From Caldifarciminota bacterium 4484_100 (lineage in GTDB: Bacteria; Hydrothermota; Tepidihabitantia; SM23-42), in assembly GCA_002049785.1 (NCBI GenBank), contig MUKB01000015.1:1-12191 (forward strand): DNA of 12,191 nucleotides, written 5' to 3'. Below the pieces are notes generated by a model that did not search any database, had not been told where the DNA came from, and saw nothing but the letters and a program-made list of their open reading frames with translations. Made by a program: the position numbers and the translations under genes. Each line of letters starts with the position of its first letter. The first letter of the stretch is position 1. This document shows, one piece after another, positions 7,043-11,808 of the stretch.

Positions 7043-7114
7043 TAGCGGGGGCTGGATTCGAACCAGCGACCTTTGGGTTATGAGCCCAATGAGCTACCGC
7101 TGCTCCACCCCGCG
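7043..7114 (-). tRNA. Initiator tRNA-fMet (anticodon CAT)
   Basis: A 72-nt cloverleaf on the minus strand with all the hallmarks of an initiator. Position 1 does not pair with 72 (C1 opposite U72). The D stem GAGC/GCTC has A11:U24. The anticodon stem TTGGG/CCCAA has three consecutive G:C pairs next to the loop CTCATAA (anticodon CAT). The T arm is GCTGG-TTCGAAT-CCAGC and the discriminator is A73. CCA is not encoded; the minus strand continues TATTTTTTATC, a T run that could help termination. Most bacterial initiators known to me have C1:A72, so U72 is a variant. The gene is divergent from queF. Confidence 0.96.
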
Positions 7115-7122
7115 ATCATAAG

Positions 7123-7150
7123 ATTATAATCAAAAAAGATAATTTGTCAA
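7123..7150 (-). promoter_or_regulatory. Promoter of tRNA-fMet
   Basis: On the minus strand: TTGACA (7150-7145), a 16-nt spacer, TATAAT (7128-7123), both perfect. Eight nt (CTTATGAT) lie between the -10 box and base 1 of the mature tRNA, so little or no 5' leader is predicted. Its -35 box faces the -35 box of the queF promoter 22 bp away. Confidence 0.9.
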
Positions 7151-7172
7151 GCAATCGTTTAGGTTTAATCGA

Positions 7173-7200
7173 TTGACAGATGAAAAAAATATTATATAAT
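7173..7200 (+). promoter_or_regulatory. Promoter of queF
   Basis: TTGACA (7173-7178), a 16-nt spacer and TATAAT (7195-7200), both perfect consensus. The ATG of queF begins 5 nt later at 7206. There is no room for a leader, a ribosome binding site or a preQ1 riboswitch, so transcription should start at or next to the A of the ATG. Confidence 0.9.
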
Positions 7201-7205
7201 TGTTT

Positions 7206-7607
7206 ATGGCAGAATATACAAAAAAACATGCACGGGCCGGATTGAGGCAGAAGTTACCTGAACTTGAGGTTCTTCCCAACCAGTTTTCCGGATATAAGAT
7301 TACGATTGTAATCCCCGAATATACATCACTGTGTCCGCGTACTAACCTTCCGGATTTCGGTACGATCACTATTGAATATGAGCCGGATAAATATTTTGTG
7401 GAGTTGAAATCTTTAAAATTTTATATCCTTGGCTATAGGAATCTCGGGATATTCTATGAAAATGCGGTGAATCGAATACTCAAGGATTTTGTGAGGGCGG
7501 TAAAACCGAACTGGGCGGTTGTGCGTGGTGAATTCAGACCTCGAGGTGGTATCGTCTCTACAGTGGAGGCGAGGTATGTAAAAAAAGGCAGAAAATGGAG
7601 TCCTTAA
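7206..7607 (+). CDS. queF: NADPH-dependent 7-cyano-7-deazaguanine reductase QueF
   Basis: A 133-residue cytosolic enzyme that reduces preQ0 to preQ1 in queuosine biosynthesis. It has the length of the short, single-domain (type I, Bacillus-like) QueF. The catalytic thioimide Cys43 lies in YTSLCPRTNLPDFGTI, with Asp50 seven residues later. The signature VELKSLKFY (65-73) and the C-terminal GEFRPRGG motif are present. Glu85 matches the substrate-binding Glu of the family (42 residues after the Cys, as in Bacillus), but the residue before it is Tyr84 where His is usual (GIFYEN instead of GDFHED). The start is taken at ATG 7206: it lies 5 nt after a perfect -10 box, whereas the in-frame TTG at 7200 is the last base of that box and could not be transcribed. 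No Shine-Dalgarno is present. It is a single-gene unit, with the next promoter starting 4 nt after its stop. Confidence 0.94.
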   Translation: MAEYTKKHARAGLRQKLPELEVLPNQFSGYKITIVIPEYTSLCPRTNLPDFGTITIEYEPDKYFVELKSLKFYILGYRNLGIFYENAVNRILKDFVRAVKPNWAVVRGEFRPRGGIVSTVEARYVKKGRKWSP

Positions 7608-7610
7608 ATA

Positions 7611-7638
7611 TTGACAATTCATTTCGGATAGATATAAT
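7611..7638 (+). promoter_or_regulatory. Promoter of the TPR-dksA-lspA operon
   Basis: TTGACA (7611-7616), a 16-nt spacer and TATAAT (7633-7638), both perfect, packed into the 36 bp between queF and the next gene. The ATG at 7644 follows after 5 nt (AATCT) with no Shine-Dalgarno, so the mRNA is predicted to be leaderless. Confidence 0.9.
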
Positions 7639-7643
7639 AATCT

Positions 7644-8360
7644 ATGGATCCTGATACTAAAAAGCTCTATAGTGACGGCTTGGCGTTATATGAACAGGGG
7701 AAGATAAAGGAGGCGCTGGAGGTTTTAAAGAAGGTCGTTGCTTCTTATCCAGACTATCCAGATGTCCATAATGCCCTGGGCTTGGCGTATTCTTTGTCCG
7801 GGAATCATACCGAGGCAATAAATTGTTTTAAGCGCGCTACTGAATTGAATCCTAACTATATTGAGGCATATGTAAATATGGCAATCATCTATAATGAACA
7901 GTGTCAGTTTGAAGAGGCGATTGCTTCTTTTGAGAAGGCAGCAAATTTAGAGACCAAGGAGAAGGGTTTTTCTCCACAATTGAGGGCAAAACTTGCTAAC
8001 ACCTATCGGCAGTTAGGGGATACTTATTATGAGTTACAGAATTATGAAAAGGCGAAGGATGAGTATGAACGGGCGGCAGAGCTTGGTCCTACATTTCTCG
8101 ATATAAAGCTTAAGCTCGCCAAGGCGTATCTTCAGCTTGGTCAGTTTGATGAGAGTGAGAGATTATTAAAAGAGATTGTGGAAAAAAATCCGAAATATCT
8201 TGAGGCCAAGACCACACTCGGGCTCTGTTATTATCGCCAGAGTAGATTTGACGAGGCGAGAAGACAGTGGGAAGATGTGGTCGAACAGGAACCCGGCAAT
8301 ATAAAGGCGAAGTCTTATCTGCAGATGTTGAAGGAGAAGAGGGATGACAAAGAGGTTTAA
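7644..8360 (+). CDS. Tetratricopeptide repeat protein
   Basis: A 238-residue protein made almost entirely of tandem 34-residue TPR units. The first covers about residues 3-36 and a second begins at about 37 (DVHNALGLAYSLSGNHTEAINCFKRATELNPNY). Others follow at about 71, 118, 153 and 187, with a partial repeat at the end. The characteristic W/L-G-Y-A-P pattern is visible in most units (LGLAY, EAIxxFxxA, NPxY). There is no signal peptide or membrane segment, so it is probably cytoplasmic. TPR proteins are protein-binding scaffolds; the sequence does not tell the partner. It is the first gene of an operon with a DksA-like factor and lspA, and its end overlaps the next gene by 17 nt. The start lies 5 nt after the -10 box and carries no ribosome binding site. 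Confidence 0.88.
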   Translation: MDPDTKKLYSDGLALYEQGKIKEALEVLKKVVASYPDYPDVHNALGLAYSLSGNHTEAINCFKRATELNPNYIEAYVNMAIIYNEQCQFEEAIASFEKAANLETKEKGFSPQLRAKLANTYRQLGDTYYELQNYEKAKDEYERAAELGPTFLDIKLKLAKAYLQLGQFDESERLLKEIVEKNPKYLEAKTTLGLCYYRQSRFDEARRQWEDVVEQEPGNIKAKSYLQMLKEKRDDKEV

Positions 8361-8721
8361 AAAATCGGAATTAAAACGATATGAACAGATGCTCCTTAAA
8401 GAGCGTGAAAAAATTTTAAAGGAGTTACAATATGAAGGCAATCAGATCACCCAGACCCAGCAGGATGCATCAGGTGATCTGTCCGCTTATTCAAATCATA
8501 TGGCGGATATGGGTAGTGAGACCGAACGCCGTGAGATTACCTCACAGATTCTATCCACACGCCGCGATATGCTTTTACAGATTGAATACGCTTTGAAGAA
8601 GATCAACACCGGAAACTATGGAATCTGTGAGCGCTGTGGTAAACCAATTGCCAAGAGACGTCTTAAATTTATGCCCCAGGCCAGATTGTGCATAAAATGT
8701 TCGAAGGTATTGGGTAGATAG
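8344..8721 (+). CDS. DksA/TraR-type C4 zinc finger protein
   Basis: 125 residues. A long helical N-terminal part (KSELKRYEQMLLKEREKIL and ETERREITSQILSTRRDMLLQIEYALKKI) would form the coiled-coil hairpin. A C-terminal zinc finger follows with Cys95-x2-Cys98, 17 residues, then Cys116-x2-Cys119 (CERCGKPI, LCIKCSK), the DksA/TraR pattern. The tip between the helices carries acidic residues (DLSAYSNHMADMGSE) comparable to the acidic tip with which DksA acts in the secondary channel of RNA polymerase. It is shorter than E. coli DksA and closer to the TraR/YteA-like group, so control of rRNA or stringent-response promoters is possible but not shown. The start is supported by AAGGAG (8331-8336), 7 nt upstream. 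Pairing with lspA recurs in several bacterial lineages, to my knowledge. Confidence 0.88.
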   Translation: MTKRFKKSELKRYEQMLLKEREKILKELQYEGNQITQTQQDASGDLSAYSNHMADMGSETERREITSQILSTRRDMLLQIEYALKKINTGNYGICERCGKPIAKRRLKFMPQARLCIKCSKVLGR

Positions 8722-8726
8722 TAGAA

Positions 8727-9218
8727 TTGACACCCAGAAGAGCAAATATTAGATATCTCCTACTATTCGTCATTATTGCACTGATTGTGGACCAGGTATC
8801 AAAAATCCTGGTCGCGAATGCACTTGTTCCTTTTGCTCAGCCGACCAAAGTTATCGGTGATATACTTCGATTGAAACTGACATTCAATCCATATGGGGTT
8901 TTTGGAATATCTTTTGGCTCGAGTGTTCTCTATTATATTATATCATTTGTGGGTATCATTGTTCTTATCTATGTCGGCCTGTCTGTCGTTGATAAGACTA
9001 ATCTTATAGTCCTCGGGTTCATCATCGGGGGTGCATTCGGTAATATTATTGACCGAATAAGGTTGAATTATGTAATCGATTTCATCGATATGGGGGTGGG
9101 CAATTTCCGATGGTTTACTTACAATTTTGCTGATGCATTTATAACCGTTGGCGCAGTCTATCTTTTAATTAAAGAATCGTTTGGTAAAAAAGACGGAGTT
9201 AATCCCGATTTAAAATAG
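8727..9218 (+). CDS. lspA: Lipoprotein signal peptidase (signal peptidase II)
   Basis: A 163-residue inner-membrane aspartyl protease that cleaves the signal peptide of prolipoproteins ahead of the lipidated Cys. Four transmembrane helices are visible (about 9-29, 67-85, 91-107 and 136-148). Family motifs: VDQVSK (21-26), FNPYGVFG (53-60), GGAFGNIIDR (101-110), VIDFID with catalytic Asp118, and YNFADAFI with catalytic Asp136. The start is TTG 8727: no ATG or GTG is available upstream before the in-frame stop, and the length from TTG fits the family. No good ribosome binding site is seen. The gene begins 5 nt after the dksA-like stop, so re-initiation is likely. The last 20 nt overlap the convergent transglycosylase gene. 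Confidence 0.95.
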   Translation: MTPRRANIRYLLLFVIIALIVDQVSKILVANALVPFAQPTKVIGDILRLKLTFNPYGVFGISFGSSVLYYIISFVGIIVLIYVGLSVVDKTNLIVLGFIIGGAFGNIIDRIRLNYVIDFIDMGVGNFRWFTYNFADAFITVGAVYLLIKESFGKKDGVNPDLK

Positions 9219-11298
9219 CCCGGTATATCACTTCCCGTTTGAGAACCGATTTAACATAGTTTCTTGTTTCATTGTAGGGGATGAGTTCGATAAATTGGTC
9301 GGTTTCAGAATTATTGTTTTCCGCAAGCCATCTCCGAACCCGAATCGGACCCGCATTGTATCCAGCAAGGCTCAGGGGGATGGAGTTGAATTCTTCCATC
9401 AATTTCGAAAAATAGTGCCAGCCAAATTTTATTGATACACAGGGGTTGAACAGGGTATAGTCATCGATCCCTAAATCTTGGGAAATCAGAGTTGCAGTTT
9501 GAGGGATTATCTGCATCAAACCTTGTGCCTGGGCCGGGGATACCGCATCAGGGTCAAAGAGACTTTCCTGCCAGATCATAGCAAGGCACAAACTTATCTC
9601 AGATTTTTCTTCATAGATAGTGATTGCATAGCGCACAGGATAGAGCAGGTTCAGGAGCTCAACCGGAATTCTCTTTTTCCCCTGTTTATCTGCCATCCTC
9701 TTCAATCTCAATGCGTAGATGATCGATCTTCTGTCTACACCGTATTCTGCGCACAGTCTGCTCAAATACAGAAGTTCTGCCCCATTTTTAGGTTCAATTT
9801 TATCCAGTTCTTTTTCTCCATATTGAAGTTCATTTAATTCAAAATATCTCAAGGCCCTCTTCAGATGGAGTGAATCACTCCGGGAGAATGATACGGTTGT
9901 ATCGCCTAAACTGGCAATCCAGATTTCGATAGGAATGGTATCTACAGGTATGCTATGCTTCTCTTTTAATAATGTGTAGTATGAAAATGGATATTCACTA
10001 TGGAGATATTCCTTCAGACTATCGGTGGGTTCTCCAAGGCGTTCTTTTATTCTTATCCTCCAGTAGAGGAAATCTGGTGTATCGTATTCTTCAAGAATTT
10101 CTAATGCCTTCTGCAAACTACCGATGCGATATAGTTGCATGGCGGCACGGAATTTTGTGTTTTTTTCATTTAAATCAAGAAATGTTGCAACTGCTTGAAG
10201 TGTGTCACCGATGTCTTCCAGGAGGAAAGCCTTACGCTTCTGACCACGAATAGTGAAGGTATTTTGGGGGTAAAGTAATTTAAGGGAGTCATAGATATCA
10301 ATTGCCTTCTGGTATAAAGCCATATCTTCATAGATACGGCCACGATAGTAGTATGCAGAAGGTCGTTTGCTCCGGGTGAAATATTTCAGTGCCTTATTAT
10401 AGTTTTTTTTGCAGTAGTAAATCTTTCCCAGGTAATAATTGACTTCACTATCTTTTTTTGCCTTTTTGAGATATTTGACAGCCCGTTCATAATCGTTATG
10501 ATAGTAGCAAACCTTCCCGAACGATTTATAGTCATCTCTGGTGTGAGCTTTCAGCAGACTCAGGGCGTAATATGCCCCAGGCGATTTCGGATATCTTTTT
10601 ATTAGTGACCTGCCGATTTTTTTCGCCTTTCTGCGCCAGCCTTTTTTTTCATAAGTCCTGAGTAAGACATACTCTTCCAACGATTTCTTCTTTAATCTAC
10701 CTGCCATATTTTTAATTATATTCAGGTCGTCAATCTCGAGAAGTGTTTCCAAGATAATTGAACGATAGTCATTCTGGAGATAATCCGTGTCCGTATCCTT
10801 TAAGAACAGAACCTCAAGTACTTTATCAAAGTTTTTCAGTTCATAATAACACCGTGCTTGATAAAGTATGCAATAGTCATTAAGTTCAGAACCAGGATTG
10901 AAGAAATTGAGTGCCCGGTCATAATCATTCAATCTATAATAGGCAATTGCCTTAATGAGAGAATCCTGGGTTGTCGTTAGAAGTTTTTGCCAACGTTGTG
11001 TCTTTAAAAGTAACATATTTTTTTGGAATGGATTCAGGTCATTAATTTCTGGCATACTGTCCAGCAGCGCAGCAGCCCTTTCATATTCCCTCTGGTTGAG
11101 ATAGATCTTCAGCAGAAGTTTTGCCTTTTCTTGGTTGTAAGTTGGTGAGTTTATATTTTTTAATAATGTGTAGGCATAAAGAGGGTCCTGTTTGTAGACC
11201 TGTCGGGCAGTATCTATACATATTTTTTCCGGTAATTTCTTTAGACCGTAGCGGGGACAGGAGATAACAAAAAATATCACTAAGAGAAGACGGTGCAT
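9199..11298 (-). CDS. Lytic transglycosylase (SLT family) with long helical-repeat region, probable lipoprotein
   Basis: A 699-residue protein laid out like soluble lytic transglycosylase Slt70: an alpha-superhelical body and a C-terminal lysozyme-like SLT domain that cleaves the MurNAc-GlcNAc bond to give 1,6-anhydro ends. The SLT domain spans about 555-699. The catalytic Glu578 lies in MIWQESLFDP, followed by SPAQAQGLMQIIPQTA (587-602), SLAGYNAGPIRVRRW (643-657) and the ETRNYVKSVL end (677-686). Between about 30 and 550 there are many TPR-like helix pairs (for example NDYDRALNFF, NDYERAVKYL, NYNKALKYF, LYQKAIDIY). The N-terminus is MHRLLLVIFFVISC: a hydrophobic signal ending in V-I-S-Cys14, a plausible lipobox, so it is probably a lipoprotein. 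The start has no Shine-Dalgarno and lies 6 nt after a -10 box (leaderless). The 3' end overlaps convergently with lspA. Confidence 0.9.
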   Translation of the reverse strand: MHRLLLVIFFVISCPRYGLKKLPEKICIDTARQVYKQDPLYAYTLLKNINSPTYNQEKAKLLLKIYLNQREYERAAALLDSMPEINDLNPFQKNMLLLKTQRWQKLLTTTQDSLIKAIAYYRLNDYDRALNFFNPGSELNDYCILYQARCYYELKNFDKVLEVLFLKDTDTDYLQNDYRSIILETLLEIDDLNIIKNMAGRLKKKSLEEYVLLRTYEKKGWRRKAKKIGRSLIKRYPKSPGAYYALSLLKAHTRDDYKSFGKVCYYHNDYERAVKYLKKAKKDSEVNYYLGKIYYCKKNYNKALKYFTRSKRPSAYYYRGRIYEDMALYQKAIDIYDSLKLLYPQNTFTIRGQKRKAFLLEDIGDTLQAVATFLDLNEKNTKFRAAMQLYRIGSLQKALEILEEYDTPDFLYWRIRIKERLGEPTDSLKEYLHSEYPFSYYTLLKEKHSIPVDTIPIEIWIASLGDTTVSFSRSDSLHLKRALRYFELNELQYGEKELDKIEPKNGAELLYLSRLCAEYGVDRRSIIYALRLKRMADKQGKKRIPVELLNLLYPVRYAITIYEEKSEISLCLAMIWQESLFDPDAVSPAQAQGLMQIIPQTATLISQDLGIDDYTLFNPCVSIKFGWHYFSKLMEEFNSIPLSLAGYNAGPIRVRRWLAENNNSETDQFIELIPYNETRNYVKSVLKREVIYRAILNRD

Positions 11299-11304
11299 AA
11301 AACT

Positions 11305-11332
11305 ATTCTAACCAGATTTGTATATTGGTCAA
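11305..11332 (-). promoter_or_regulatory. Promoter of the lytic transglycosylase gene
   Basis: On the minus strand: TTGACC (11332-11327), a 16-nt spacer and TAGAAT (11310-11305), 5 of 6 matches in each box. The ATG follows after 6 nt (AGTTTT), with no Shine-Dalgarno, which predicts a leaderless mRNA. Confidence 0.85.
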
Positions 11333-11474
11333 CCCTCTATTTTTGCGGGTATCTCCGCCTTTTGTTTTGATTTTTTAAAATGTCAGGTTGAGTCTATCTA
11401 TACCTTCGCTGCCAACCGAGACGGCTGGCGGGTCATGAAACAGCATTTCGAATTTCGGAATTGGAAAAGATTTA

Positions 11475-11503
11475 GTCATTAAGTCATTGGTCATTGAGTC
11501 ATT
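11475..11503. repeat. Short tandem repeat, GTCATT units
   Basis: GTCATT occurs four times, at 11475, 11483, 11490 and 11498, spaced 8, 7 and 8 nt (units GTCATTAA, GTCATTG, GTCATTGA, GTCATT). The irregular 7/8 period makes it unlikely to be coding. Confidence 0.75.
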
Positions 11504-11506
11504 ACA

Positions 11507-11534
11507 CTCGATGCTCGATTCTTGATTCTGGATA
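11507..11534. repeat. 7-bp imperfect tandem repeat
   Basis: Four consecutive heptamers: CTCGATG, CTCGATT, CTTGATT, CTGGATA. It starts 3 nt after the GTCATT repeat, so the two may be parts of one low-complexity element. Confidence 0.65.
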
Positions 11535-11540
11535 ATAACA

Positions 11541-11574
11541 TTGTCATTCTAAACCCTGTGCTGAGGAATCTCAG
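11541..11574. repeat. Possible degenerate dispersed element with hairpin
   Basis: TTGTCATTCTAAACCCTGTG followed by a perfect hairpin CTGAG-GAAT-CTCAG (11561-11574). From memory it resembles the intergenic TGTCATTCTGAGC...GAAGAATCTC sequence scattered through many bacterial genomes. The match is by eye and imperfect. Confidence 0.4.
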
Positions 11575-11599
11575 TATTGTTTCGGAATCTCAATCTTTT

Positions 11600-11644
11600 C
11601 AACCAGATAAACCAGAGAAACGAGAGAAACCAGATAAACCAGAG
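11600..11644. repeat. 9-bp tandem repeat, five units
   Basis: Five 9-bp units: CAACCAGAT, AAACCAGAG, AAACGAGAG, AAACCAGAT, AAACCAGAG (consensus AAACCAGAK). There are no spacers and the units are too short for a CRISPR array. No open frame of useful length passes through it, so a protein repeat is unlikely. Confidence 0.85.
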
Positions 11645-11661
11645 CCCACTTACGAAGTGGG
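11645..11661. repeat. Inverted repeat (7-bp hairpin)
   Basis: CCCACTT-ACG-AAGTGGG, a perfect 7-bp stem with a 3-nt loop, directly abutting the 9-bp tandem repeat. There is no T tract on either side, so it is not a typical terminator. Confidence 0.65.
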
Positions 11662-11680
11662 ATTTAACTTATATAGCTGA

Positions 11681-11695
11681 GGGGCGTCTCGCCCC
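11681..11695. repeat. Inverted repeat (GC hairpin)
   Basis: GGGGCG-TCT-CGCCCC, a perfect 6-bp G+C stem with a 3-nt loop. No T tract follows. It stands out from the A/T-rich surroundings and may belong to the same dispersed family as the GC-rich hairpin at 11711-11730. Confidence 0.6.
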
Positions 11696-11771
11696 GATGG
11701 ATTTGGTCCCGCAGGCCGAGGACGCCCTGCAGGATGGGAATAAGCGATAAATTTAGTCTGGGATAATAGAC

Positions 11772-11808
11772 AATTTAGGCCGGGAGGATATTCCTTCCGG
11801 CCTAAATT
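11772..11808 (-). terminator. Long hairpin at the 3' end of the secreted-protein gene
   Basis: AATTTAGGCCGG (11772-11783) pairs perfectly with CCGGCCTAAATT (11797-11808). The stem extends by four more pairs (one G-T) to about 16 bp around an ATATT loop. On the minus strand it begins at the base immediately after the stop codon of the 11809-12191 gene, where a terminator would be expected. The bases after it (GTCTATTATCC) contain no proper T run, so it may instead be a 3' stabilising or factor-dependent element. Confidence 0.55.

Larger units (their letters stand above)
11333..11771. other. Non-coding stretch with short repeats and hairpins
   Basis: About 440 bp without a credible gene in any frame; frames are short and broken. 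It holds several short-period tandem repeats and small hairpins listed separately. There is also an imperfect hairpin at about 11412-11430 (GCCAACC/GGCTGGC around GAGAC) and a GCAGG/CCTGC hairpin at 11711-11730 enclosing CCGAGGACGC. The related cores CCGAGACGG and CCGAGGACG suggest copies of a dispersed family. The promoter of the transglycosylase gene ends just to the left. No promoter reading rightward was found. Confidence 0.6.

Noticed and set aside
7145..7178. Inverted repeat TGTCAA...TTGACA between tRNA-fMet and queF as an operator
   Set aside because: It is explained by the two divergent -35 boxes; the additional CAATCG/CGATTG symmetry is short and not in register with them.
7200..7205. 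TTG at 7200 as an alternative start of queF
   Set aside because: It overlaps the last base of a perfect TATAAT box and so would lie upstream of the transcription start; ATG 7206 also gives the usual QueF N-terminus.
7179..7205. A preQ1 riboswitch upstream of queF
   Set aside because: The promoter abuts the start codon, leaving no leader to hold a riboswitch.
8727..8755. TTGACA at the lspA start with a TAGATA-like -10 box 17 nt downstream
   Set aside because: It lies inside the lspA coding start, the -10 match is poor, the spacing departs from the 16 nt seen at all other promoters, and no start codon sits at the expected distance after it.
9199..9240. A terminator between the convergent lspA and transglycosylase genes
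   Set aside because: The genes overlap by 20 nt and I find no hairpin with a T tract on either strand here.
11600..11644. CRISPR-like array
   Set aside because: Units are 9 bp, contiguous and without spacers, and no cas genes are nearby.
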